Positions 41,559 to 50,602 of a stretch of 64,000 nt of DNA are shown here, one piece after another (position 1 is the stretch's first letter; every line of letters starts with the position of its first letter). The stretch is from Synechocystis sp. PCC 6714 (lineage in GTDB: Bacteria; Cyanobacteriota; Cyanobacteriia; Cyanobacteriales; Microcystaceae), in the NCBI RefSeq assembly GCF_000478825.2, contig NZ_CP007543.1, forward strand, positions 1 to 64,000, given 5' to 3'. The position numbers and the translations under genes are program-made. The notes beneath the pieces were generated by a model, which saw only the letters and a program-made list of their open reading frames with translations, searched no databases and was not told where the DNA came from.

Positions 41559-44500
41559 TCAAACAGGAACCGGGGGCCCGGTATCAAGGAAAGAGCAGAA
41601 GGTTGCCAGGATGGTGGAGCGTAAACGCTGGGGCAAAGTGGGCAAATAGTCCTCGGCAAAGGATTGCCAACCCACGGCTTGGATAATTTCCACCACTTCG
41701 GCGATCGCCTCTGGAAGGTGAATACCCAAGATTTGAATGACTTCCGGTGGCAAACCATCCAGGTGGGAACTGAGCCTTATAGGAGACTTATAAGAGAAGG
41801 TTCTCAGTTCACTTGTATGCAGTAATGCCTTAGTGACTTGAGTGAGGGTAGCCCCGGCATTGGTGAGGACATCGGTAACATTACGGCGGGAGCAACCCAA
41901 CTTTTCCGCAATGGCTTTGCCCGTGGTTAATCCAGAGCGGATTGCCTCGACAATATTCCAGCGGGCCACCTGGGAACGATCGCCAGCTTGGGGGGTAATT
42001 TCAAACCCGTGGAGGCAAACATAGTCTGCACCAAACTCTTTCACCCAGCCTAGATCATGGATGGCGTTTCTATTGGGGTCACCGGTGATGACGAAATGGG
42101 TAAATTGCTGGTGGGGGTAACGGTTAGCCCGTTGTCGCCCCAAGTTTTGCAGAACTTCTTTCTGGGAGCGGCGGTGGTAATATTCCTCAAAATCTGCGGG
42201 TTGTCCCCCCAGGGCGAGGAATTCGGCTTTGATGGCCCCTAGGTTCGGCAGAGGTAAGCCAGCGGTGAGCATTTGGGATTGCCCCTCAAACTGGTTGCTG
42301 CCCCGACTATCTCGATACCATTGCCCCTCCGCCAATAGTTTCTCCAATTGGGATTTGTAGGTGAGCAGAGGCATAGGGCCATAGGCCTGGCATAACGCCT
42401 TTTTAACCACCAGGGCTTTTTCTATCGCCTGGTCACTGGGCTGAGAGTTACCCCACCCCGGCAGAACAATCTGCACAACCTTGAGATTCTTAAAGGGCTT
42501 TTCCGTTTTGCGCTTAATCACCTTAACTTCCTCCGTTGGTACTTTGAGCAAGCAGGCAAAATCCGTCCCATTGTTGGTGGCATCGAGGGCAATCACATAA
42601 TCAGCCTCCCGAATGGGGGCCAGCTCCTGACGGCGATCGATGGTGAGAATAAGGTTATGGGGGAAAAGTTGGATCTGGGCTGAGGCTTGGCCATGGAGGC
42701 AATGGAGCAAATGGATTAAGCCATTACTGGGCAATTCCCTCAGTTTTTCCTCCGTAATAGCAAAAGCCTCTGATAGCGCATATTGATTACTGCGGCGGAA
42801 CTGGCCCTTGAGTTTGGCAGTTTCCTTAGCCGTTAAACCCTCAAAAGCTTTCTGATTATCCTTGAACGTAGCCAAGGCTGGGGTTTTAAAGACATCAAAT
42901 AAATCCCGTTCCCTTTGCTCCAACAGGGCAATTAGTTCCCCCAATAGGTCTTGGTCAAGATGGCCAGCATTGTCCAGAACCTCAGCGGTATCCATGCCCA
43001 ACTTGGGAGCGTCAGCCATTAACTTTTCTAGCAGAGTAGTTATTTCATCGAGAATATTTTTCTGGGCATCCGATAAGTGGGAATGGCGACGGTGGTAGGC
43101 AATTTCCTGATCCAGCCCCCTAATATCGGTGTTGATAGCTTTGGTGGGTTGTTCCTCCGCCGGTTCATCCCAAATAACCACCGTGAGTTCATTTTCTTCT
43201 TGGGGAGGTATCTGGCTGGGGTGACAACGGATAATTTGACTTTGTAAAGCTAAGCGTCGCTGCTGGCGGAACATACCGGGGTCAGTGCCACAGTAGCTAA
43301 AAGCTGGGCAGGAGTGACAAATGGGATTATGTTTACCGCCCTGGTGGGGGTTATAGCCCTTTTCCGCTACCTGGTTAAACTGCCTAGAACGAATACAGTT
43401 GGCCGCTTCCTCTAGTTCCCCATGGGGAAAATACCTGTCCCCGTGGCGGGTCGGCATAGCTTGAATGGTGCTTAAAGCTTCCACCTTGGGGTCACGGTAG
43501 GAATGGGAAGCCAGATAAATTTTGATTTCCCGCTCTGGATTCAATTTTTCCAGTCGATGTAAAAGGGCCTTAGCCAGGGGCACAATGGCATGGGACTTAC
43601 CATCCCCCGTCCAGGAAGCATCCAGAACGTAGCGATTTTTTTCCAGTTGTTTAACTAAGGCATTGACCCGGTCTCCGGTGAACAGCTCCCCATCAATAAC
43701 AGGGGCACCAAAGCCCTGGGGTTTAAGCCGTTTGACTTGTTTAGTAATCCAATCCTTGAACTCTGCAACGGCGGATTTTAGCCCAGGCACATCGGCAAAG
43801 GCTTCCTCCGGGGAAATCAGTCGGATGTTGGCAATTTGTTCCGGGCTGATTTCGTCAATGTCCCCCACGGATTTGTTGTGGCCCTGGCCCCAATCCGCCA
43901 CATCTACTAGGTAACCCTGGGACTCTATAGCTTTTAGGGTTTTTGTATAAAATCCCATCACCGAAGAATTCTTTTCCATCCCTGCATCAGGGATTAAGCA
44001 AAACCTAAATGGACTAGAGAATTTCCTCGAGTTCGACGGGGGTAAGGTATCCGACGGCTCCGTCGGGGTAGGCTCTTTTGTTCCAAAGCTCGACGGCGTA
44101 CTCCACTCCGTTAATAGTTTCTTGCTTTCCGTGAAGATAGTCCCAATCTTTTGCCCATTCATGGTGGGAAACAAACAGATACCAAGCATCTTGAAAGCAA
44201 ACTGGGCTGATATCTGTACTGGAAATGAGTACTCCGTCTGTGTATCCTTTGTAGTTTGCCCAGTCAAAAAAGTCGCAAAGCTCATCATAGTGCTTTGCCA
44301 TACACTGGAAAGCTTTAAATACTCGTTCTTCGTAAGTTTGCATAATTGCTCTTTGACATAATCCTCAATTTGTTTTAATCGGGCTGGATAACGTTTGATT
44401 GTAGTCATTCCCGCCGCCCCCTCAAACCCAACTACGGGAAAGTTCAATCTCTGAGCGGCGGACGGAGCTTTGTACTCCGGTCCTTCACAAATGCCGATAT

Positions 44501-45269
44501 GGGTAAAGTCTGTCCAGTTCTCGGGGAAAAATATCCCAAAGGGAGTGCCCCCATCTTCTAGATTGGGCTTGAGCCCACGATTAGCACTAGATATGGCTGA
44601 GTATTTTCGGTTGAGGTCGAGGGGGACATTTAGTCGGAGATTGGTTAGGTATCCTCCAATGCCGGGAATAGCAATTAGAATCCCATCGGCTGGGTTGTTT
44701 AACCCGTTGCCATAGCGATTGACCCCAGGCAAGTTTACATGGGCTGTATGGCTTAATTTCTGCCACTTTTTCACGCTACGACATCGGGCAATAACCTCTG
44801 GTAATATCCCGCGCCCTTCTAGATAGGAGCGATCTTCATCAGTCAAAGTCAATTGGTCAAGGATGGCTTTATAGCCCCTATCCCGTTGCTCTGGGCTGAG
44901 ACATTTTTCTCGGATTTGCCGCTCAATCTCCTGATTTCTGGCTTCCCGTTCCGCTTTCCTCTTTTCCCAGGCTTGCCGGTCAAAATCATGATCTTGGCGA
45001 GGGAAATAAACACCCCATTGCCCATCACTGGTTGTCTTGACATAACGGTAATTGGGGGCCCCATCCCCGTCGGGGAAAGTCATGCACAGCACCCCACCAT
45101 CGGCAATCAGGCGGCAATTGCCATTGGTTTTAGCGCAGACTGGGCAAGGATTGTGGCGGCTGGTGGGTTGAAAATTACTTTGCCCAAAGCTGGAATGGTT
45201 GGAGCTATTGACCAGAAGGGGGGAGAATGCGCTAGAATATCCAATGAATGGAGTCTTAGAATAACTCAT
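41559..45269 (-). CDS. CyRepA-type plasmid replication protein
   Basis: 1236 residues. N-terminal zinc-binding Cys42, Cys45, Cys52 and Cys62 (CPVC then GNC then LCM); a DUF3854/toprim-like part with GICEGPEYKAPSAAQRL and LIPDAGMEKNSS; a helicase-like part with Walker A TGDGKSHAI (about residue 555) and Walker B VVIWDEPAEE (about 697); and a C-terminal HTH (CSRRNVTDVLTNAG). This is the architecture of the pSYSA replication initiator. Residues about 308-420 are an insertion in the toprim part that is Ser/Thr/Pro-rich and unlike the rest. A ribosome site AGGAGG precedes the ATG. In pSYSA this gene is controlled through RNase E and an antisense RNA; I cannot see that here directly. Confidence 0.8.
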   Translation of the reverse strand: MSYSKTPFIGYSSAFSPLLVNSSNHSSFGQSNFQPTSRHNPCPVCAKTNGNCRLIADGGVLCMTFPDGDGAPNYRYVKTTSDGQWGVYFPRQDHDFDRQAWEKRKAEREARNQEIERQIREKCLSPEQRDRGYKAILDQLTLTDEDRSYLEGRGILPEVIARCRSVKKWQKLSHTAHVNLPGVNRYGNGLNNPADGILIAIPGIGGYLTNLRLNVPLDLNRKYSAISSANRGLKPNLEDGGTPFGIFFPENWTDFTHIGICEGPEYKAPSAAQRLNFPVVGFEGAAGMTTIKRYPARLKQIEDYVKEQLCKLTKNEYLKLSSVWQSTMMSFATFLTGQTTKDTQTEYSFPVQISAQFAFKMLGICLFPTMNGQKIGTIFTESKKLLTEWSTPSSFGTKEPTPTEPSDTLPPSNSRKFSSPFRFCLIPDAGMEKNSSVMGFYTKTLKAIESQGYLVDVADWGQGHNKSVGDIDEISPEQIANIRLISPEEAFADVPGLKSAVAEFKDWITKQVKRLKPQGFGAPVIDGELFTGDRVNALVKQLEKNRYVLDASWTGDGKSHAIVPLAKALLHRLEKLNPEREIKIYLASHSYRDPKVEALSTIQAMPTRHGDRYFPHGELEEAANCIRSRQFNQVAEKGYNPHQGGKHNPICHSCPAFSYCGTDPGMFRQQRRLALQSQIIRCHPSQIPPQEENELTVVIWDEPAEEQPTKAINTDIRGLDQEIAYHRRHSHLSDAQKNILDEITTLLEKLMADAPKLGMDTAEVLDNAGHLDQDLLGELIALLEQRERDLFDVFKTPALATFKDNQKAFEGLTAKETAKLKGQFRRSNQYALSEAFAITEEKLRELPSNGLIHLLHCLHGQASAQIQLFPHNLILTIDRRQELAPIREADYVIALDATNNGTDFACLLKVPTEEVKVIKRKTEKPFKNLKVVQIVLPGWGNSQPSDQAIEKALVVKKALCQAYGPMPLLTYKSQLEKLLAEGQWYRDSRGSNQFEGQSQMLTAGLPLPNLGAIKAEFLALGGQPADFEEYYHRRSQKEVLQNLGRQRANRYPHQQFTHFVITGDPNRNAIHDLGWVKEFGADYVCLHGFEITPQAGDRSQVARWNIVEAIRSGLTTGKAIAEKLGCSRRNVTDVLTNAGATLTQVTKALLHTSELRTFSYKSPIRLSSHLDGLPPEVIQILGIHLPEAIAEVVEIIQAVGWQSFAEDYLPTLPQRLRSTILATFCSFLDTGPPVPV
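44014..44343 (-). CDS. Nested reading frame inside the replication gene
   Basis: 109 residues in another frame of the same strand, starting MQTYEERVFKAFQCMAKHYD and ending YLTPVELEEIL. It fills almost exactly the apparent insertion in the replication protein. Its composition (Trp, Tyr and acidic residues, ordered pattern) looks more like a natural protein than the Ser/Pro-rich main frame over the same bases. AAAGAG lies nine bases before its ATG. No family recognised. It could be an inserted small gene that the host frame now reads through. Confidence 0.45.
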   Translation of the reverse strand: MQTYEERVFKAFQCMAKHYDELCDFFDWANYKGYTDGVLISSTDISPVCFQDAWYLFVSHHEWAKDWDYLHGKQETINGVEYAVELWNKRAYPDGAVGYLTPVELEEIL

Positions 45270-46122
45270 GCGTGGAGCCTCCTAATACTTCATGCGTGTG
45301 TCTTGGGCATACTCCATTTCTGAAGCTTCCTTCCCTTTGGTTGCTTCTTGCTCTCCCAAAAAGAGCACAAGAACCGACTATTTCTAGATACGCATCCTTT
45401 CTTAGGACAACTGCATCAGACCTGGATTCCCGTCGCCGGCAAGCAAGAGGGAATTTGGGTCTTTGGTTGTTTTGGGGAACTACAGGATGCGGCTGACCTT
45501 GCCGCTGAGTCATTTCAAACCTCTAAATACTGGATGGTTAATGTTCTCAACGAAACCATACTCCCCTGCATACCTAGGCTTATTGGTGCAGTGGTGGGGA
45601 GCCATGACATTAGTGACGCTGCGGAATTAACCTCACATTGTAGATTGCTTTGAGAGTATTGTGATAATTTCAATCTTGAAAAATTAATTTAGGCTCTGGG
45701 GCATTGTTAATGCTTTCTACTCCGATGTCCGTTGCCACAGTCTGGAAAATTGCAAAATTGGCAAAATGTTGATAGGGGTTAAACCTACCAAATTAGGGCC
45801 AGCCCACTAGTGAGGACTTTTTCTGAAACGTTCATCGGTATTGGTAGTTTGGCCCACTGCTTTGGGTATGGCTCAATTTATTGAGGTGTTGAAAAAAGCC
45901 TTTTCATACTGGGGGCATAGTTATCTGTAGCGACCCGGAATCATCAGTGTGGGACCAAATTAAATGGAACTATCGAGAGTCGAAAGGAAGTAAAGAAAAG
46001 GTTCCTTTTCTTTACTCTAATTATGGCAATTAAAATTCAACTGCAAACCTTTATCCTGTCAGCCAATTAACTCACTAAATTTATCAAAATTAAGATATAC
46101 TTCCCCTCAATGAGTTTGTTAA
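45270..46122. other. Upstream region of the replication gene
   Basis: No confident gene. The first 60 bases hold the ribosome site of the replication gene and a repeated ATGCGTG (45267, 45291). A plus-strand frame 45348-45653 with a TTG start (FLDTHPFLGQLHQTWIPVAG, GIWVFGCFGELQDAADLAAE) is more regular than chance but has no known family, so I leave it as possible. This region is a likely site of the origin and of regulatory RNA. Confidence 0.45.
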
Positions 46123-46540
46123 CTAAACCCATGTCGATTGGCTAGGTCCGTATATGAACCAATGACCAAATACTGACTGCTGGAGCAACAATATCAACTG
46201 ATGGTTGGTAAAATTTATAGTTGCAGATAATGTGGTCCTAACCCGATGATTGCGGGTTGCTACAAATATAATTCCTTCGCTCCTCCGCCGAATTCTTAAA
46301 TTCTCATCAATGTAAGTAATTTCTAGAAATGGAATTCTACCCTCTGGCAATCAATTGGATACAAATTTTCTTGAATCTGGTTTTAGAGTAGCAATGCCTA
46401 TTGATTTTTGAGTAGGAATAATTATTTCGCCGTTATCATAGCTGATTTGGGATTTTTTTTGCCATAATAATATTGATTCTAGGTAGAGTTGATCATACCA
46501 TTCTCCCTCTGGAGTTATTTACTCAGTGGAAATAATGCGC
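46123..46540 (-). pseudogene. PAP/fibrillin-domain pseudogene
   Basis: On the minus strand one frame reads PEGEWYDQLYLESILLWQ, YDNGEIIIPTQKSIGIATL, then a TGA, then LPEGRIPFLEITYIDENLRI and GIIFVATR. The last part is the C-terminal signature of plastid-lipid-associated (fibrillin) proteins (Thr-Tyr-x-Asp-x-x-Leu-Arg-Ile). At least two stops break the frame, the other near 46526. Fibrillins are thylakoid proteins usually coded on the chromosome, so this is a captured and decayed copy. Confidence 0.7.
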
Positions 46541-46665
46541 TCTAAAATTACGTTTAAATTACTCCTGATCCGGTAGAAGATTAGATAACTGCCAAAGGTT
46601 ATTCATCTATGTTGATGATTGCCGGAAATGTTAAAAGATAGGCTATAGGGCAAAAAATAACACTA

Positions 46666-48864
46666 ATGGAGAAATCAACAGATTATCTGACAGGTGTAAT
46701 TGAGCGTATTACGTTCCATTCCGAGGAAACTGGGTACACTGTGGCTCGTCTACAAATGCCTAGGGCTAAGGAATTAACGACGGTGGTGGGGAATTTTGCC
46801 AATATCCAGGCGGGACAAACCCTGAAATTAGAAGGCATTTGGAAAGAACATCCTAAATATGGTTCTCAGTTCCAGGTCAATAATTACCACGAAACCAAGC
46901 CAGCTACGTTGACGGGCATTGAAAAATACCTGGGCAGTGGCTTGATCAAAGGGGTGGGGCCGGTGACAGCGAAAAGGATTGTGGCCCATTTTGGCTTGGA
47001 AACCCTGGAAATTATTGAAGAGCAAACAGAGCGACTGATAGAAGTACCAGGCATTGGCAAGAAACGGGTCAGGATGATTCAAAGGGCATGGGCGGAACAG
47101 AAAGCGATTAAAGAAGTGATGCTTTTCCTCCAGGGCCATGGGGTATCCACTACCTACGCAGTCAAAATTTATAAAGAATATGGGGATGATGCAATCCGGG
47201 TTGTGACCCATAACCCCTACCAATTGGCGGACGATATTTTTGGTATTGGTTTTCTAACGGCGGATAAAATTGCCCAACAGGTAGGCATTGCCCCCACGTC
47301 CAAGTTTCGTTATCGGGAAGGAATTCTCCATACCCTTGGGGAAGGGGCGGAACAGGGCCATTGTTATCTCCCCCAACCAGAATTGATCAAAGCGGCGATC
47401 GCCAAGTTGAGTACGGAGGAATATGAAGCAACGGCAGAGGCATTACTAGCGGTAATTGAGGAAATGGTGGCAGTGCAGGATTTGATACGAGAAATATTAA
47501 GTGAGGAGGAAATATTGCTATTCAACCCCACTTTCTATCATACGGAATGCAAATTGGCCGGTTATGTGAAGCAAAAGTTAGTCAATGGCCAAATTATTGA
47601 CATAGATAGGGTAAAAACCTGGATTAACCGTTATACAGACAAAAATGAACTGGAATTATCTAAACAACAATATACCGCTGTCTTATTGGCGGCTACGACG
47701 GGAGTAATGATTCTCACGGGTGGCCCTGGGACGGGCAAAACCTTTACTACCCGCACCATTGTTGCCCTTTGGAGAGCGATGGGTAAAAAGATTGGCTTAG
47801 CGGCTCCCACAGGTAGGGCGGCTCAAAGATTAGGGGAAATGACGGGATTAGAAGCAAAAACATTGCATCGTTTGCTGGAATTTGATCCTAATACCATGGG
47901 CTTTAAGCGTAATGAAAATAATCCTTTACCCTTTGATGCGGTGATTGTGGATGAGTCCTCTATGTTGGATTTATTCCTATCCCATTCCCTCCTCAAAGCT
48001 ATTTCTCCCAATACCCAATTGCTATTGGTGGGGGATATTGACCAGTTACCTTCTGTGGGGCCCGGTAGTGTGTTGGGGGATTTGATTGCTTCAGAGCAGA
48101 TAACCATGATCAGGTTAAACCAAGTTTTTCGTCAGGCGGCGGCTATTGCCATCATTCGCCATGCTCATCAAATTAACCGGGGTCAATATCCGCCAATGGA
48201 AGCCATTTCTGATCGGCCCCAATCAGATTGTCTTTGGCACAATGGCGGCACAGAACCAGACCATGGGGTGCAATTAATTGGGGAATTGTTAACGGATTTT
48301 ATTCTGAAACAAGGTTTTAATCTCCTTCAGGATGTCCAGGTATTGTGTCCTATGCAACGGGGAATAATTGGTGCTTGCAATTTGAATGCGGTGGTGCAAT
48401 CTATCTTGAATCCGTCCCAGGATAACAAACCCCAACTGCAACGGGGAAGCACTATTTTCCGCCTTGGCGATCGGGTTATGCAACTAAAAAATGATTATCA
48501 TCGAGAAGTTTTTAATGGTGACCAGGGTACTATCACTGCCATTGATCGGGAAGAACAAATATTGACTATTACTTATGATGACCGTCCTGTAGATTACGAT
48601 TTTGCTGACTTAAATGAAATTGATTTGGCTTGGGCTATTAGCATTCATAAAAGCCAGGGTTCCGAGTATCCAGTGGTGATTTTGCCGTTGTATATGCAAC
48701 ATTTTCTGTTACTAAGCCGTAATCTTTTCTACACTGGTCTAACCCGTGCGAAGCAGTTGGCTGTGGTGATCGGTGCTCAAAAGGTGATCGGTTATGCTGT
48801 CCGACAACAAAAAGAGCGTTATCGCTATACTAGGCTTGCGGATAGATTAGCCATTTCTTCATAA
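46666..48864 (+). CDS. recD2: RecD2-type ATP-dependent DNA helicase
   Basis: 732 residues. N-terminal OB-like domain and helix-hairpin-helix (EVPGIGKKRVRMIQRAW), then SF1B helicase motifs: Walker A ILTGGPGTGKTFTT (about residue 352), Walker B VIVDESSMLD, motif III LLVGDIDQLPSVGPG, and the C-terminal WAISIHKSQGSEYP and YTGLTRAKQLA. It unwinds DNA 5' to 3'. RecD2 proteins help replication and repair. Full length and intact. Confidence 0.93.
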   Translation: MEKSTDYLTGVIERITFHSEETGYTVARLQMPRAKELTTVVGNFANIQAGQTLKLEGIWKEHPKYGSQFQVNNYHETKPATLTGIEKYLGSGLIKGVGPVTAKRIVAHFGLETLEIIEEQTERLIEVPGIGKKRVRMIQRAWAEQKAIKEVMLFLQGHGVSTTYAVKIYKEYGDDAIRVVTHNPYQLADDIFGIGFLTADKIAQQVGIAPTSKFRYREGILHTLGEGAEQGHCYLPQPELIKAAIAKLSTEEYEATAEALLAVIEEMVAVQDLIREILSEEEILLFNPTFYHTECKLAGYVKQKLVNGQIIDIDRVKTWINRYTDKNELELSKQQYTAVLLAATTGVMILTGGPGTGKTFTTRTIVALWRAMGKKIGLAAPTGRAAQRLGEMTGLEAKTLHRLLEFDPNTMGFKRNENNPLPFDAVIVDESSMLDLFLSHSLLKAISPNTQLLLVGDIDQLPSVGPGSVLGDLIASEQITMIRLNQVFRQAAAIAIIRHAHQINRGQYPPMEAISDRPQSDCLWHNGGTEPDHGVQLIGELLTDFILKQGFNLLQDVQVLCPMQRGIIGACNLNAVVQSILNPSQDNKPQLQRGSTIFRLGDRVMQLKNDYHREVFNGDQGTITAIDREEQILTITYDDRPVDYDFADLNEIDLAWAISIHKSQGSEYPVVILPLYMQHFLLLSRNLFYTGLTRAKQLAVVIGAQKVIGYAVRQQKERYRYTRLADRLAISS

Positions 48865-48966
48865 TATTGGTAATTATAACAATGCTAATCAACCAACTAT
48901 AGGTCAACAGCGATTTACACTTTCTTTATGAGGACTGTGGGACTGGTTGAGCTTTTTCAGATACCG

Positions 48967-49983
48967 TTAAAGAATATTGAGATGAATATTAATTACCCTC
49001 AAAACCATAAATTCCCAAACGAATAGTGAATGACCCAGATTTTGTTTTTCCACCGCATTAACCTGGTCTTTAATAGATTGTAAATTAAAGGGTTTAATTT
49101 TCCTGCCAGTGTAAATGCCGACTCCTACCGGTACATAATGGGAGGCAGTATAAATGCCGGAATTATTAACTGCTTGCTGTACTTCAGCCGGGCTAGAACG
49201 ATAAATCTGCACAACTACTTCGTCAACTATTCCTTGTTTAACCCACCTTAGCCAATCTTGGTTATATTCTCTCAAGGAAAATTGATAGGGATTAGGGGAA
49301 AGACTTAGTTCAAACTCTGGATTTTTAGTCTTAATATGTTCATGCACTTTAGTGGTGAGGGCAGTTAAACTACGGCGATAATCCCCAAATTGCCTGGGCA
49401 CAGCCCAGTGGTCATCGAGTTGAATACCGGCTAGGGATTTTTCCTTAAGAATGTCATCTATGTGGCCAAGAATGTAGGCTTCCACTTCCGGGTGACTGGG
49501 ATCCAACCAAACCATGGGAATGCCATGATTTTCTATAACCTGCTCACCATTGGGCATAGTTAACAACCAATCTGGATTGTTTTTGGCAACAGAATCAAAT
49601 TGGGGCAACATTAACCCGTATTCAAACCAAGCATAGGGTTTTAAACCCTGACGGCGGGATTCCCTAGCCATGGAACCAACGGCATTGGGAAATGGCAATT
49701 TGGGAATTAAATCCCCCCGTTGTCGTGTGGGATAAAGTTGCCCCCGTAAGCCATAAACGCTGAAATAAACTCGGTCGTAGCCTGATTTGGAAATGTGATG
49801 CAGGGTTTCATCCAGTAGGGTGCTGTAGGTTAACCCCATGGTGCCCACATCGGTAAGCCACACCCCTTTCATCTTGTCCGTTTCTTTAGCAGTCCGAGTC
49901 GGGGCACGGTGACAGACCGCCAGTAGCAGGACAATGCCGACAAATAAAGCCGGCCATTTGAGCGATTCGAGTAATTTTTTCAT
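48967..49983 (-). CDS. Glycoside-hydrolase-like (GHL10/YngK type) lipoprotein
   Basis: 338 residues with an N-terminal membrane segment ending in LLLAVCHRAP; Cys in that place could be lipidated. The domain begins MKGVWLTDVGTMGLTYSTLL and has AGIQLDDHWAVPRQFG, SLSPNPYQFSLREYNQDWL and VVVQIYRSSPAEVQ, the pattern of the TIM-barrel GHL10 family acting on cell-wall or exopolysaccharide. The last dozen residues (MVLRVINIHLNIL) do not fit the family, so the C-terminus may be altered. Confidence 0.82.
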   Translation of the reverse strand: MKKLLESLKWPALFVGIVLLLAVCHRAPTRTAKETDKMKGVWLTDVGTMGLTYSTLLDETLHHISKSGYDRVYFSVYGLRGQLYPTRQRGDLIPKLPFPNAVGSMARESRRQGLKPYAWFEYGLMLPQFDSVAKNNPDWLLTMPNGEQVIENHGIPMVWLDPSHPEVEAYILGHIDDILKEKSLAGIQLDDHWAVPRQFGDYRRSLTALTTKVHEHIKTKNPEFELSLSPNPYQFSLREYNQDWLRWVKQGIVDEVVVQIYRSSPAEVQQAVNNSGIYTASHYVPVGVGIYTGRKIKPFNLQSIKDQVNAVEKQNLGHSLFVWEFMVLRVINIHLNIL

Positions 49984-50092
49984 CTAGGCGATCGCCATAA
50001 CGGGATAGATTACACGACTTGACATAGTTCAGGGAACTCTAAGGAAAACATGGGGCTTTCTCAAATGGGATACGGCCATGGCCATAACTGAA

Positions 50093-50602
50093 TTAGCTCT
50101 TGCCGTTTGGTTGCAAAGCCACCGGTAATTTTCCTAAATCACCAGTTTGTTCTATCTCCTCAACAAAAAGATAGAACAAAAGCTTTTCCACCTGCTGTTC
50201 TTCCAGCAATAGCTCCAATTCCGAAGGTCCAGGAGTTGGTAATGGTAATGTTTCTTGCGAAGCATCGACCCTTTGAATCTGAGATGGTGGTTCATTGCCA
50301 TCTTCTGAATCATGAACGCCATTGACAATGATGATGCCCTCATTGATGGTGGTATTGTTTACTGGGCTTGAAGCTGGGGTTGCTTCTGGAAGAGCCGGTG
50401 TATCCTGCGGAATATTTGCCGGGGGGGGTGAAGATGCTTGTTCGTTAGGGGGATTAGCTACTGACTCAGGTACTTGCGCTGGTTTTGCTAGCACCTTCGG
50501 AGGAACCACATACTCCATAACGCCCGTGGTCATCACCTCCCGCTCATATAACCCTAACAGAGCTAAGGCTTCACTGAAATCAGTTATATCGGCCAAACTC
50601 AT
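50093..50602 (-). CDS. Pro-rich hypothetical protein paired with the membrane protein
   Basis: The ATG at 50602 is chosen because GGAGG lies six bases upstream. 169 residues: a short structured start (SLADITDFSEALALLGLYER), a long Pro/Ala/Ser linker with ASSPPPANIPQDTPALPEAT-like sequence, and an acidic helical end (ELELLLEEQQVEKLLFYLFV). It overlaps the upstream gene by 23 bases. It resembles a flexible adaptor. Function unknown. Confidence 0.6.
   Translation of the reverse strand: MSLADITDFSEALALLGLYEREVMTTGVMEYVVPPKVLAKPAQVPESVANPPNEQASSPPPANIPQDTPALPEATPASSPVNNTTINEGIIIVNGVHDSEDGNEPPSQIQRVDASQETLPLPTPGPSELELLLEEQQVEKLLFYLFVEEIEQTGDLGKLPVALQPNGKS

Noticed and set aside
45256-45513. Minus-strand frame over the replication gene start
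   Set aside because: Arg-rich, no start signal, overlaps the ribosome site of the replication gene.
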